Positions 44,055-53,133 are shown, counted from the first letter of the stretch. The stretch is DNA of 64,000 bases from Isoptericola dokdonensis DS-3 (GCF_001636295.1 NZ_CP014209.1:1426001-1490000), one strand, 5' to 3'. Translations and numbers: made by a program. Notes: generated by a model from the sequence alone, not told the origin.

Positions 44055-45551
44055 TCACGACGTCGGCGCGTGCCGCTCCAGGAACTCGTACACCTCGGTG
44101 GTGTCCACCCCGGGGAAGGCGCCGGACGGCATCGCCGCCAGCATCGACGCGTGCGGGCGGGCGCTGGGGAACGCCTGACCGTCCCAGCGCTGCGCGAGGG
44201 GCGCGCGGGGCCGGCGGCAGCACGACTCGTCCGGGCAGCGCGACGTCGACCGCGCCGTCGTCTCCCGCCCGAGGAACCACTTGACCTGCGCGTACGGCAC
44301 GCCCACGCTCACCGAGAACCGCCCGTCCGGGGTGTCCGTCACCCGTGAGGTGCACCAGTAGGTGCCCGTCGGGGTGTCCGTGTACTGGTAGTACGGGCTG
44401 AGCCGGTCCGCGATGCCGAACACCACGCGCGCCGTCCACTGCTTGCAGACGTGCTGCCCCTCGACCGTGCCCAGGGCGTCGGCGGGGAACCGCACCCCGT
44501 CGTTCTCGTACGCCTTGTGGATCGCGCCCGACTCGTGGACCTTCATGAAGTGCACGCCGATCCCGAGGTGGCGGGTGGCGAGGTTCGTGAACCGGTGCGC
44601 CGCGGTCTCGTAGGAGACGGCGAACGCGTCGCGCAGGTCCTCGATGGAGATCGCCCGGGCGTCCTTCGCGTCGCGCAGGTGCCGCACCGCCTCCCGCTCG
44701 GGCAGCAGCAGCGCGGCGCACAGGTAGTTCGCCTCGACCCGCTGGCGCAGGAACTCGCCGTAGTCGCGCGGCTCGGCATGCTCCAGCACGTGCGACGACA
44801 GGGCCTGCAGCAGCGCCGACCGGGCGTCCGAGCGCCCGCGGATGCCGTTGCTCGGCAGGTAGACGCGCCGGTGGCGCTGGTCGATGACGGCCCGGGTCGA
44901 GTGCGGCACGTCCGACTCGTAGTGGATCGTGAAGCCCAGGTGGGAGGCGATCTCCACCGCGGCACGCTGCGGCACCGGCCCGTGCGTGTGCCCGACGTCG
45001 TCGAGCAGCGACCGCGCGACGAGCTCCAGGTCGGGGAAGTAGTTGTCCTGCGCGCGCATGTCCGCCCGCAGCTCGGTGTTCGCGCGCCGCGCCTCCTCCG
45101 GGGTGAGCGCCCGCTCCGAGTGCAGGCGCTCCAGCTCCGCCTGGAGCGCGACGATCGCCTCCAGGGCGTCCGTCGGCAGCGACTTGCCGACCCGCACCGA
45201 CTTCACCCCGAGCGCCGAGAAGAGCGGCCCTCTTTGCACGCGCTCCAGCTCGATCTCCAGGGCGTCGCGCCGGGACGGCGCCTCCGGCGACAGCAGCTCG
45301 TCCACCGTGGTGCCCAGCGCGCGGGCGACCGCCTGCAGCCGGGCGATCGTCGGTTCGCGCTTGCCGTTCTCCAGCATGGACACCTGCGACGGCGCACGTC
45401 CGATGGCCTCGGCGAGGTCGCCGAGCGTCATGCCCCGGCGGGCGCGCAGGTGCCGGATCCGCCGCCCGATCGTCAGCGCGTCGGGCTCGGCGTCCGCCGT
45501 GGTCGTGGTCGGCAGGGTCGGTGCCGGCCGCTGGGTCGTCGTCGTGGCCAT
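44055..45551 (-). CDS. ramB: Acetate/short-chain fatty acid response regulator RamB
   Basis: XRE-type regulator, 498 aa. In Corynebacterium RamB represses aceA and aceB on non-acetate carbon. An N-terminal HTH ([21 protein letters not shown], then [16 protein letters not shown], about residues 26-80) is followed by an ImmA/IrrE-like peptidase-type domain. There [14 protein letters not shown] and [13 protein letters not shown] stand in the usual HExxH region, but the zinc motif looks degenerate. A C-terminal DUF2083-like part has Cys-rich stretches such as [11 protein letters not shown]. Divergent from aceA, which supports the assignment. The ATG at 45551 is closest to a CACCCT box. Confidence 0.93.
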   Translation of the reverse strand: MATTTTQRPAPTLPTTTTADAEPDALTIGRRIRHLRARRGMTLGDLAEAIGRAPSQVSMLENGKREPTIARLQAVARALGTTVDELLSPEAPSRRDALEIELERVQRGPLFSALGVKSVRVGKSLPTDALEAIVALQAELERLHSERALTPEEARRANTELRADMRAQDNYFPDLELVARSLLDDVGHTHGPVPQRAAVEIASHLGFTIHYESDVPHSTRAVIDQRHRRVYLPSNGIRGRSDARSALLQALSSHVLEHAEPRDYGEFLRQRVEANYLCAALLLPEREAVRHLRDAKDARAISIEDLRDAFAVSYETAAHRFTNLATRHLGIGVHFMKVHESGAIHKAYENDGVRFPADALGTVEGQHVCKQWTARVVFGIADRLSPYYQYTDTPTGTYWCTSRVTDTPDGRFSVSVGVPYAQVKWFLGRETTARSTSRCPDESCCRRPRAPLAQRWDGQAFPSARPHASMLAAMPSGAFPGVDTTEVYEFLERHAPTS

Positions 45552-45558
45552 GCCCCAG

Positions 45559-45574
45559 GGTGACATGCGGCACA
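45559..45574. promoter_or_regulatory. Possible CRP/GlxR-type site at ramB promoter
   Basis: GGTGA-N6-GCACA matches 8 of 10 key bases. It overlaps the likely -10 of ramB (CACCCT, 45557-45562). In Corynebacterium GlxR also acts on glyoxylate genes, so the place is sensible; the match is moderate. Confidence 0.35.
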
Positions 45575-45588
45575 CCTTCTGGGAAGGA

Positions 45589-45609
45589 GAAGAACCGCCG
45601 AAGTTCTTC
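45589..45609. promoter_or_regulatory. Inverted repeat in ramB-aceA region, possible RamB site
   Basis: GAAGAAC (45589-45595) and GTTCTTC (45603-45609) form a perfect 7-bp dyad with a 7-bp spacer, in an A/T-richer patch between the divergent ramB and aceA genes. A RamB site is inferred from position only. Confidence 0.4.
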
Positions 45610-45757
45610 GCCGCGGAGGTGGCCACGGGGGTGGTGCGGGGCCCAGAGTCGTGGTCGAGGGGACGACGACGACGGCCCGGGAGAAGCCCTCCCCGCCTCC
45701 CCCGGGCCGCCGTCGGAACCCCGCACCGCTGGCAACGACGACCGGAAGGCGATCACC

Positions 45758-47083
45758 ATGACCGCGACCCTCGACACCGCGACCGACTCCCGCACCACCG
45801 CCCGCCCGGGTGACCAGGTCGCCACGGCCGAGGCCCTGGCCGAGCAGTGGGCGACCGACCCGCGCTGGGCCGGCGTCACGCGCGACTACTCCGCGCACGA
45901 CGTCGTCGCGCTCCGTGGGTCCGTCGGCGAGGAGCACACCCTCGCCCGCCGCGGCGCCGAGGTGCTCTGGGACCTCCTGCACACCGAGGACTACGTCAAC
46001 GCGCTCGGTGCCCTCACCGGCAACCAGGCCGTGCAGCAGGTCAAGGCCGGGCTGCAGGCCATCTACCTGTCCGGCTGGCAGGTGGCCGGCGACGCGAACC
46101 TGTCCGGGCAGACCTACCCGGACCAGTCGCTCTACCCCGCGAACTCCGTGCCCGCCGTCGTGCGGCGCATCAACAACGCGCTGCTGCGCGCCGACCAGAT
46201 CGAGGTGCAGGAGAAGGGCGCCCCGACCCGCAACTGGCTCGCGCCGATCGTGGCCGACGCCGAGGCCGGGTTCGGCGGCCCCCTCAACGCCTACGAGCTC
46301 ATGCGCTCCATGATCGCGTCGGGCGCCGCGGGCGTGCACTGGGAGGACCAGCTCGCCTCGGAGAAGAAGTGCGGCCACCTCGGCGGCAAGGTGCTCGTGC
46401 CCACCAAGCAGCACGTGCGCACCCTCAACGCCGCCCGGCTCGCGGCCGACGTCTCCGACGTGCCGAGCGTCGTCATCGCCCGCACCGACGCCGAGGCCGC
46501 CACCCTGCTGACCTCCGACGTCGACGAGCGCGACCGCCCGTTCCTCACCGGCGGCCGCACCGGCGAAGGGTTCTACGAGGTGCGCAACGGCATCGAGCCG
46601 TGCATCGCCCGCGCCCACGCCTACGCGCCGTACGCCGACCTCATCTGGATGGAGACCGGCACCCCCGACCTCGACCTGGCCCGCCGGTTCGCCGAGGCGG
46701 TCAAGGCCGAGTTCCCCGACCAGATGCTCGCCTACAACTGCTCGCCGTCGTTCAACTGGAAGAAGCACCTCGACGACGACACCATCGCGAAGTTCCAGCG
46801 CGAGCTCGGCGCCATGGGCTTCAGCTTCCAGTTCATCACCCTGGCCGGGTTCCACGCCCTCAACCACTCGATGTTCGACCTCGCCCACGGCTACGCCCGT
46901 GAGCAGATGACGGCGTACGTCCGGCTCCAGGAGGAGGAGTTCTCCTCCGAGTCCCGCGGCTACACCGCGACCAAGCACCAGCGGGAGGTGGGCACCGGCT
47001 ACTTCGACCGCGTGTCCACGGCGCTCAACCCCGACGCCGCCACCCTCGCCCTCGCCGGCTCCACCGAGGCCGCTCAGTTCTGA
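45758..47083 (+). CDS. aceA: Isocitrate lyase
   Basis: First glyoxylate-bypass enzyme, splitting isocitrate to glyoxylate and succinate, 441 aa. The catalytic signature KKCGH is at residues 203-207 (Cys205), with WEDQLASE before it and Mg-binding acidic residues around [10 protein letters not shown]. The C-terminal half has [12 protein letters not shown], the loop that binds succinate. The ATG at 45758 has a GGAAGG-like site upstream. It heads the aceA-aceB unit, divergent from ramB, for growth on acetate or fatty acids. Confidence 0.97.
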   Translation: MTATLDTATDSRTTARPGDQVATAEALAEQWATDPRWAGVTRDYSAHDVVALRGSVGEEHTLARRGAEVLWDLLHTEDYVNALGALTGNQAVQQVKAGLQAIYLSGWQVAGDANLSGQTYPDQSLYPANSVPAVVRRINNALLRADQIEVQEKGAPTRNWLAPIVADAEAGFGGPLNAYELMRSMIASGAAGVHWEDQLASEKKCGHLGGKVLVPTKQHVRTLNAARLAADVSDVPSVVIARTDAEAATLLTSDVDERDRPFLTGGRTGEGFYEVRNGIEPCIARAHAYAPYADLIWMETGTPDLDLARRFAEAVKAEFPDQMLAYNCSPSFNWKKHLDDDTIAKFQRELGAMGFSFQFITLAGFHALNHSMFDLAHGYAREQMTAYVRLQEEEFSSESRGYTATKHQREVGTGYFDRVSTALNPDAATLALAGSTEAAQF

Positions 47084-47108
47084 CTCGCACCGTGACCGGG
47101 AGACCATC

Positions 47109-48827
47109 ATGACCATCACCGCATCCGCACCCACCAGCACCCGCCCCGACCCGGGATCGCCGCACACGCCGCCCCGCGGCATCGCCCTGGCCGACTCCGG
47201 ATCGGTCGCCGAGGGCACGATCGACGTCGTCGGCCCGATGGAGCCGCGCTTCGCCGAGATCCTCACGCCCGCCGCGCTGGACTTCCTCGCGCTGCTGCAC
47301 GACGCGTACGCCGACGCCCGCACCGAGCTGCTCCTCGCCCGGCAGCGGCGCACCCGGCAGATCGCCGACGGCGCCGACCCCGACTTCCTGCCGAGCACCC
47401 GGCCCGTCCGCGAGGACCCGTCGTGGCGGGTCGCCGGGTCCACCGGCGCCCCGGGGCTGGAGGACCGCCGCGTCGAGATCACCGGGCCCACCGACCCGAA
47501 GATGACCATCAACGCCCTCAACTCCGGGGCGAAGGTGTGGCTCGCCGACGCCGAGGACGCCTCCAGCCCGACGTGGGAGAACGTCGTGGGCGGGCAGCTC
47601 GCCCTGCACGACGCGATCCGCGGCACCCTGACCCACACCAACGAGGCCGGCAAGCAGTACGCGCTGCGCTCCACCGAGCTCACCGACCTGCCGACGATCG
47701 TGTTCCGGCCGCGCGGCTGGCACCTGTTCGAGAAGCACCTCGCGTACACGGGCACCGACGGCTCCACCCAGCCGGCGTCGGGCTCGCTCGTCGACTTCGG
47801 CCTGTACCTCTTCCACAACGCCGCCGAGCTGATCGCCCGCGGGCGGGGGCCGTACTTCTACCTGCCCAAGCTCGAGGGGCACCGCGAGGCCCGCCTCTGG
47901 AACGAGGTCTTCGAGCTCGCGCAGGACACGCTCGGCATCCCCCGCGGCACCATCCGCGCCACGGTGCTCATCGAGACCCTGCCCGCCGCGTTCGAGATGG
48001 AGGAGATCCTCCACGAGCTGCGCGACCACTGCGCCGGCCTCAACGCCGGCCGCTGGGACTACCTGTTCAGCGTCATCAAGTGCTTCCGGTCCCGCGGCGA
48101 CTCCTACGTCCTGCCCGACCGCGCCCAGGTGACGATGACCGCCCCGTTCATGCGCGCCTACACCGAGCTGCTCGTCGCGACCTGCCACCAGCGGGGCGCG
48201 CACGCCATCGGCGGCATGAGCGCCTTCATCCCCGACCGCCGCGACCCGGAGGTCACCGAGGCCGCGTTCGCCAAGGTCCGCGCCGACAAGCAGCGCGAGG
48301 CCGGCGAAGGGTTCGACGGGTCCTGGGTCGCCCACCCCGACCTCATCCCGATCGCCCGCGAGGCGTTCGACGCCGTGCTCGGCGACGCCCCCCACCAGGT
48401 GGCACGCCTCCGCGACGACGTCACCGCCGGTCAGGCCGAGCTCCTCGACATCGCCTCCGCCCGACGCGGCGGCGCCACCGTCACCGAGGCCGGGCTGCGC
48501 ACCAACATCTCGGTGGGCATCCGGTACGTCGCCTCCTGGCTGCGCGGGACCGGCGCCGCCGCGATCGACCACCTCATGGAGGACGCCGCCACCGCGGAGA
48601 TCTCCCGGTCCCAGGTGTGGCAGTGGATCCACTCCGGCACCACGACCGACGACGGCGTCACCATCACCCGCGACCTGTGCGAGGCGATGGTGCGCGAGCT
48701 CCTCACCACCGAGCCCCGCCGTGCCGGGGACCGGCTCGACGACGCCGCCTCGATCTTCCGTGAGATCGCCCTGGGTGACGCCTTCCCGCCGTTCCTCACC
48801 ACCGGCGCGTACGCCCGCCACTTCTAG
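47109..48827 (+). CDS. aceB: Malate synthase A
   Basis: Second glyoxylate-bypass enzyme, joining glyoxylate and acetyl-CoA to malate, 572 aa. It is the AceB (A) form rather than GlcB. It has VWLADAEDASSPTWENVVGGQ, PYFYLPKLEGHREARLWNEVF and IRATVLIETLPAAFEMEEIL. The catalytic Asp lies in the C-terminal DHLMEDAATAEI-type helix. The ATG is 25 bases after aceA, with GGGAG upstream, so the two are cotranscribed. A strong terminator follows. Confidence 0.97.
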   Translation: MTITASAPTSTRPDPGSPHTPPRGIALADSGSVAEGTIDVVGPMEPRFAEILTPAALDFLALLHDAYADARTELLLARQRRTRQIADGADPDFLPSTRPVREDPSWRVAGSTGAPGLEDRRVEITGPTDPKMTINALNSGAKVWLADAEDASSPTWENVVGGQLALHDAIRGTLTHTNEAGKQYALRSTELTDLPTIVFRPRGWHLFEKHLAYTGTDGSTQPASGSLVDFGLYLFHNAAELIARGRGPYFYLPKLEGHREARLWNEVFELAQDTLGIPRGTIRATVLIETLPAAFEMEEILHELRDHCAGLNAGRWDYLFSVIKCFRSRGDSYVLPDRAQVTMTAPFMRAYTELLVATCHQRGAHAIGGMSAFIPDRRDPEVTEAAFAKVRADKQREAGEGFDGSWVAHPDLIPIAREAFDAVLGDAPHQVARLRDDVTAGQAELLDIASARRGGATVTEAGLRTNISVGIRYVASWLRGTGAAAIDHLMEDAATAEISRSQVWQWIHSGTTTDDGVTITRDLCEAMVRELLTTEPRRAGDRLDDAASIFREIALGDAFPPFLTTGAYARHF

Positions 48828-48838
48828 GCCTCGCCCTC

Positions 48839-48873
48839 GGCCCGTCGTCGTCCCACCCGGACGACGGCGGGCC
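48839..48873 (+). terminator. Terminator of aceA-aceB
   Basis: 15-bp stem (48839-48853 with 48859-48873) with one G-T pair and a 5-base loop, 11 bases after the stop. Confidence 0.75.
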
Positions 48874-48930
48874 GTCGTGCTGCCCGGACTTCATCCGCTC
48901 GCCGGCGCTGCGGACGTCCGGCGCCGTGCC

Positions 48931-49884
48931 ATGCTCGCTCCAGCCGTTCGCACATCACGAAAGCCGGGACTGTTGGACTCGATCATTCTGCACAACTACG
49001 CGTACACCGGCCTCGCCGCCGCTCGCGACGGAATCCTGTCCAGAGAGAGCACGGACCTGGCGCGTTCGTGGTCGTGGAACCTCTGGCAGACGAGGCAGTC
49101 ATCCTGGAACTGGGTCGAAGAAGGCCAGGTCATCGGGCTCGTCGCGTCCTGGGGCGCAGATCGACGGCTGGCGTGGCTCGTCCGGATGCACCAGGTGCTG
49201 AAGGTCGAGGTCGTCGGATGGGAATCAGCGGTCAAGGCGCTTCGCTCCCACACGGGCCTTCGCAAGGCAGAGATCCTGAGCGACGGCTACGCCGCGCGGA
49301 AAGCCGCCACCGACGTCAGGTACGTCATGGCGTGGCGATCCGAACCGGTGCGCTTCCTCGACGCCCCCATCCCCACGGACCTCAGACTTCTCGGAAACGG
49401 TTGGGCACGGGCCGACGCCTCGATGCTTGAGGCGGGACAGATCGCCTCGTCGACCTCCACGACGGCAGAGCATGTGCGCCTCGATGCCGAGTCCAGGCGC
49501 GCCGTCGAGCTTCGGGCCGTCGAGGTCGCCCTGGCGTGGTGCCGCGAGAACGGCTGGACGGACGTCCGCCACGTCGGCGACGTCTACGTGGACGGCGAAC
49601 GCCGTTCCTGGGACATCGAGGGACGCGACGGCGACATCCCGCGTCGCATCGAGGTCAAGGGGACGACCGGCAGCCTCGGATCGGTGCAAGTGACGCGTAA
49701 GGAAGTCGACGCGGCACGCGGCAACGTCGACCACCTCATGGCGGGCGTGCACGGCATCGCACTCGGCTTCGACAGCAACGGCGATGTCTTCGCGAGCGCG
49801 GGCAAGCTCCGTGTCTACGACCCTTGGCTGCCCACTGAGGACGAGTTGACCGTCCGGAGCTATACCTGGTCGGCACGCATCTGA
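48931..49884 (+). CDS. DUF3883 domain protein (nuclease-fold relative)
   Basis: 317-aa soluble protein. The C-terminal half (about residues 190-290) fits DUF3883: RRAVELRAVEVALAWCRENG, then DIEGRDGDIPRRIEVKGTTG with the E-V-K triad resembling a PD-(D/E)XK core. DUF3883 occurs in restriction and defence proteins. The N-terminal half (LDSIILHNYAYTGLAAARDG onward) is Trp-rich and unfamiliar. I use the ATG at 48931; a TTG at 48973 is also possible. No methylase or helicase lies nearby. Codon use is visibly richer in A/T than its neighbours, which suggests transfer. Confidence 0.75.
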   Translation: MLAPAVRTSRKPGLLDSIILHNYAYTGLAAARDGILSRESTDLARSWSWNLWQTRQSSWNWVEEGQVIGLVASWGADRRLAWLVRMHQVLKVEVVGWESAVKALRSHTGLRKAEILSDGYAARKAATDVRYVMAWRSEPVRFLDAPIPTDLRLLGNGWARADASMLEAGQIASSTSTTAEHVRLDAESRRAVELRAVEVALAWCRENGWTDVRHVGDVYVDGERRSWDIEGRDGDIPRRIEVKGTTGSLGSVQVTRKEVDAARGNVDHLMAGVHGIALGFDSNGDVFASAGKLRVYDPWLPTEDELTVRSYTWSARI

Positions 49885-49972
49885 CGGGCTCCGGACGACC
49901 GCGCTCGTTGGCTGCGAGCCCCGCCGCGCGGCCCAGCGCGCTCTCACCCGGACCTCAAGGTCGTTCGGAACC

Positions 49973-49981
49973 TGTGGATAA
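49973..49981 (-). promoter_or_regulatory. Perfect DnaA box
   Basis: TTATCCACA on the minus strand, 40 bases before the start of the unknown gene at 50021. Isolated, so probably regulatory or a titration site rather than an origin. Confidence 0.5.
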
Positions 49982-50008
49982 CCCCGGCAAGGTACGCGAG
50001 CCCTCCGG

Positions 50009-50014
50009 CAGGGT
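50009..50014 (+). promoter_or_regulatory. Possible leaderless -10 of unknown gene
   Basis: CAGGGT, six bases (GTCGCC) before the ATG at 50021. Confidence 0.35.
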
Positions 50015-50020
50015 GTCGCC

Positions 50021-50452
50021 ATGAACACCGAGACCGTCCCCGCCGTCCGCACCGGCGACCACGTCCTGACCGACGCCGACCGGCTCCGCCTCGCCCGGAT
50101 GCTCGCCGCCTCGGCGCTCCCCCGCAGCCGCACGCTCTGCCTCGCCTGGATCGACGTCGAGCGCCGGTTCTCCGGCGTCGCCGTGCCCGTGCGCGACGTC
50201 CCCGACCGCCCCGGCACCGACGACGCCGCCCGCTTCGGCATGGTCATCGCGTCGGTCACCGAACGCTCCGTGCCGTACGGCAGCGTCGTCGCCGTCTACG
50301 TCCGCCCCGGTGGCGACGCCATGACCGACGCCGACCGCGCCTGGAACCTCGCCCTGCGCGAGCAGGCCACCACCCACGGTTTCCATCTCCACGGTCTCTT
50401 CGTCTCCGGCGGTGGTGCAGTCCGCCCGCTCACCCTCGACGACGCCGTCTGA
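50021..50452 (+). CDS. Protein of unknown function
   Basis: 143-aa soluble protein, not recognised with confidence. It is mixed alpha/beta: a helical N-terminal part (TDADRLRLARMLAAS), strands around LCLAWIDVERRF and VVAVYVRPGG, then DRAWNLALREQATTHGFHLHGLFVSG near the end. The order of strand, DRAW-like helix and a second strand loosely recalls DUF4192 proteins, but this is a weak impression. Codon use is normal for the genome, so I believe it is real. The ATG is placed by the CAGGGT box six bases upstream. Confidence 0.65.
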   Translation: MNTETVPAVRTGDHVLTDADRLRLARMLAASALPRSRTLCLAWIDVERRFSGVAVPVRDVPDRPGTDDAARFGMVIASVTERSVPYGSVVAVYVRPGGDAMTDADRAWNLALREQATTHGFHLHGLFVSGGGAVRPLTLDDAV

Positions 50453-50461
50453 CCGGCCGCC

Positions 50462-50517
50462 GCGAGTCAGCGCAGGCCCGCGCGGGTCAGCCCAGGCCCG
50501 CGCGGGTCAGCGCTGAC
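50462..50517. repeat. 20-bp periodic repeat, three units (inverted copy)
   Basis: GTCAG recurs at 50466, 50486 and 50506, exactly 20 bases apart, in GC-rich units that end in the palindrome GTCAGCGCTGAC. The first 15 bases of the block, GCGAGTCAGCGCAGG, are the exact reverse complement of 53245-53259 in the larger array. It lies just before the CHAD gene promoter. Confidence 0.7.
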
Positions 50518-50530
50518 CGCGCCGTCCCTC

Positions 50531-50536
50531 TAGCGT
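50531..50536 (+). promoter_or_regulatory. Leaderless -10 of CHAD gene
   Basis: TAGCGT, six bases (GGTGCG) before the ATG at 50543. Confidence 0.6.
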
Positions 50537-50542
50537 GGTGCG

Positions 50543-51487
50543 ATGGCTCCTTCACGTGCGGACGATCTCGCCGGTGACGTCTTCGCGGACGTGCTCGCCG
50601 AGCACGTTCGGCGCATCCAGCAGCGGATCCCGCCTGCCCTCGCAGACGAACCCGACGCCGTGCACCGGCTCCGCACCGCTGTCAGACGGCTGCGCACGAC
50701 GCTCGCCGTCTACCGCCCAGTGTTCGAGCGGCGAGCCAGTGACGACCTGCGCGACCGCCTCGCGGAGCTGGGGCACGTCCTCGGGCCCGCGCGCGACCTC
50801 GAGGTACGGCGTGACGACGTCGAGTCGACCGGTCGCGCGTCACGAACCCCCCTCGCCGCCCGGGAGCGGCTCGTCGTCGAGCTCACCGAGGCGCATGCCG
50901 CCGCGCACCGAGATCTGCTCGAGTGGTGTGCCGGGGAGCGCATGCGCGCGCTGAACGCCGAGCTGGTCCGGTGGGTGGCCGCCCCACCCTGGGCGGAAGC
51001 CGCCGAGAAGCCGGCCCGCAAGGTCGCGCGCAAACGCCTGCGCAAGGCGGTCCGCAGGTCGCTGAGCGCCGCCGACGACGTCGACCTCGGCGTCCTGGCC
51101 GACAGGACGGAAGAGCTGGCGCGCGACACACGCCCCACCGCGGACGACCTCCTCGACGCGGCACATCGGTTGCGCAAGGCCGGACGCCGCCTCACGCATG
51201 CCGCCCGCGACGTCACCAGGAAGCCCACCAAGGTGCTCGGGTCCCACGCCCGAGAGCTGGACATCGCGGGCAAGGCCGTGCAGTCCTCCCTCGGTGACCA
51301 CCGCGACGCTCTGCTGCTCGCTCGTCGAGCCCGTGTCGTCGCTGACGCCGTCGAGACGGAGGGCGGGGACCGCCGGCCCTACGACCGGCTCGCACATGCC
51401 GCCGAGCGGAGGGCGTACGCAGCCCTCGACGACGCCGCACGGGCCGTCGCCGCGTTGCGCGACGTGGCGGGGCGCACCGGCCAATAG
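50543..51487 (+). CDS. CHAD domain protein (polyphosphate-binding)
   Basis: 314-aa helical protein of the CHAD family, whose conserved His and basic residues bind polyphosphate. Two halves repeat the pattern: HRLRTAVRRLRTTLAVYRPVF near residue 42 and HRLRKAGRRLTHAARDV near 210. LGPARDLEV and SLGDHRDALLLARRA fit the usual LGxxRDxxV blocks. It lacks the CYTH (triphosphatase) domain often fused to CHAD, so it is probably a polyphosphate-binding accessory. Arg/Ala-rich. A short leaderless gene preceded by the 20-bp repeats. Confidence 0.9.
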   Translation: MAPSRADDLAGDVFADVLAEHVRRIQQRIPPALADEPDAVHRLRTAVRRLRTTLAVYRPVFERRASDDLRDRLAELGHVLGPARDLEVRRDDVESTGRASRTPLAARERLVVELTEAHAAAHRDLLEWCAGERMRALNAELVRWVAAPPWAEAAEKPARKVARKRLRKAVRRSLSAADDVDLGVLADRTEELARDTRPTADDLLDAAHRLRKAGRRLTHAARDVTRKPTKVLGSHARELDIAGKAVQSSLGDHRDALLLARRARVVADAVETEGGDRRPYDRLAHAAERRAYAALDDAARAVAALRDVAGRTGQ

Positions 51488-51586
51488 CCGTCCGCGCACT
51501 GCGCGGCCCGTCCGGACGAACGAGGCCGCTCGCCATTCCAGCGTCGCCCCGGACCGGAGTCACCGCACCCCGGGGACCACAGGTCG

Positions 51587-51595
51587 TTGTCCACA
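51587..51595 (+). promoter_or_regulatory. Perfect DnaA box
   Basis: TTGTCCACA, the preferred actinobacterial DnaA box, 79 bases before the lipoprotein gene and just upstream of its likely promoter (TTCCGT at 51611, TAGCCT at 51634, 17-bp spacer). Confidence 0.5.
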
Positions 51596-51633
51596 GGTTG
51601 GGACGCACGGTTCCGTCCGATACGTCGGATCGC

Positions 51634-51639
51634 TAGCCT
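51634..51639 (+). promoter_or_regulatory. -10 element of DUF6318 lipoprotein gene
   Basis: TAGCCT with a TTCCGT -35 17 bases upstream at 51611-51616. The leader is about 30 bases, with GGAG before the ATG. Confidence 0.45.
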
Positions 51640-51673
51640 CGGACCGGCCTTGTCCGCTGCCCCTGGAGACGCG

Positions 51674-52291
51674 ATGACGCGCGCACGACAGCACCACCGC
51701 CTCGGCCCGACGACGGCGCTCGCCCTCGCGGCCACGCTCGCCCTCGGCGCGTGCACGTCCGACGATCCGCCGCCCTCGCAGGCTCAATCGCCGGCGCCGG
51801 TTGCCGAGTCACCGACTCCCGACGCGAGCCCGACACCGAGCCCTTCGCCTAGTCCGTCCGATCAGGCAGCCCCCGAACGTCCCGCAGCGATGGATCGTGA
51901 CGACGCCGAGGGTGCTGCTGCTGCGGCGGCACATTTTCTGCGGCTGCGCGCACCAATGATGGCCTCTGGCGAAACTGCCGAGTGGGTCGAGATGTCTCAT
52001 CAGGCCTGCGAGTTCTGCGCATCCGGCCTTGAGCAAGCAGAGACAATCCAAGAACGTAACGACACATATACGGGCGGCGATGCCACCACGGAGGCAGTCG
52101 AGGTGTACGCCATGGACCCGGTCACCGGAACATGGCCCGTTGAAGTCCGCATCACCGAAGACGCCTCACGTATCGTGAATTCGTCCGACGAGGAAGTCTT
52201 CGCCTCCGTCAGATCTACGACCAGACTGCTCGTTGAAGTAGGCCTGAGAGATGGGTCCTGGGTCATAGTTGGAGTCGGAGATGCTAAATGA
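51674..52291 (+). CDS. DUF6318 family lipoprotein
   Basis: Secreted lipoprotein, 205 aa. Lipobox LGAC with Cys27. A Pro/Ser/Thr-rich wall-spanning linker (residues 30-65) precedes a small globular domain. That domain shows AAHFLRLRAPMMASGETAEWVEMSHQACEFCASG, whose WxxMSHxxCxxC pattern marks DUF6318, a family of unknown role in Actinobacteria. The mature part, from about base 51,900, is much A/T-richer than the linker. The stop overlaps the next gene (ATGA), so the two are coupled. Confidence 0.85.
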   Translation: MTRARQHHRLGPTTALALAATLALGACTSDDPPPSQAQSPAPVAESPTPDASPTPSPSPSPSDQAAPERPAAMDRDDAEGAAAAAAHFLRLRAPMMASGETAEWVEMSHQACEFCASGLEQAETIQERNDTYTGGDATTEAVEVYAMDPVTGTWPVEVRITEDASRIVNSSDEEVFASVRSTTRLLVEVGLRDGSWVIVGVGDAK

Positions 52292-53133
52292 ACGCACTCA
52301 TAGCTTCACTGGCGGTGACCACAGCTCTCGCAATGGGCGGCACCTTTGATGACCCTTACACAACTGCAGCCAACGATGTGAAGGACGAGATCTATGCGGA
52401 GCGGCTCAGTCCTGCCGAGCAGCAAGCCCTGATCGAGTCGACCAGCGGCAGCGGCGAGCCTTCGGACACCCGCTACGTCCGCGCCGACGCTGACATGTGC
52501 TGGCTGCGGGACCTGGACACGACGATCCTGGCGGCGGTGTGCGACGACGGCGAAGAGGTCGCGTACACCGGCCCTGATTGCTCCGAGGACTCCTACGAGC
52601 TTCCCGCTCTGTTCTCCGTGACGGTCCGCGACGACGGCTCCACCACGCCGCCGGTCTTCGAAGCCGAAGGCGTGTGCGTCACTCCCGCGGACCTCGCCGA
52701 CGAGGCCCGCCGCGCCTGGCGCACGATGCCGATCGAACCCGCGCAGATCCAGCTCGAGGTCGAACGGGACTGGGCGATCGTCAATCTCGGCGTCCACCCT
52801 CGCACCACGGACGAGCCGCAGATCATGGACACCATGCTCCTCGGCGTCCCGGTCCAGCTCCAGGCCGTACCCACCGAGTACACCTGGGATCCCGGCGACG
52901 ACTCCGATCCCGTCACGACCACACACCCGGGTGACCGCTACGACTCCCCCGACGCCATCCACCTTCCGTACCCCGCGCCTGGCGTCTTCACCCTCACCCT
53001 GACCACGACCTGGGAGGGTCAGTTCCGCATCACGGGGACGCCGTCCTGGACCTCGATCGACGGCACCGTCACGACCGACGACTCCACCGACCCGATCGAG
53101 GTGCACGACGCCGAGGTCCGACTCACCAATTGA
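52288..53133 (+). CDS. Secreted protein with PKD-like C-terminal domain, unknown function
   Basis: 281-aa protein, probably exported. The N-terminus MNALIASLAVTTALAMGG is a short hydrophobic signal lacking a clear basic n-region. The mature part has several Cys residues (MCWLRD, AAVCDDG, GPDCSED, GVCVTP) that could form disulfides. The C-terminal third (PTEYTWDPGDDSD, later YPAPGVFTLTLTTTWEGQFR) has the strand-turn pattern of PKD domains. The first 50 or so codons are A/T-rich; the rest is typical GC-rich. It overlaps the DUF6318 gene, so the proteins likely act together at the cell surface. Confidence 0.75.
   Translation: MNALIASLAVTTALAMGGTFDDPYTTAANDVKDEIYAERLSPAEQQALIESTSGSGEPSDTRYVRADADMCWLRDLDTTILAAVCDDGEEVAYTGPDCSEDSYELPALFSVTVRDDGSTTPPVFEAEGVCVTPADLADEARRAWRTMPIEPAQIQLEVERDWAIVNLGVHPRTTDEPQIMDTMLLGVPVQLQAVPTEYTWDPGDDSDPVTTTHPGDRYDSPDAIHLPYPAPGVFTLTLTTTWEGQFRITGTPSWTSIDGTVTTDDSTDPIEVHDAEVRLTN

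Noticed and set aside
49973..51595. Replication origin
   Set aside because: Two DnaA boxes 1.6 kb apart, with no A/T-rich unwinding region or dnaA/dnaN genes.
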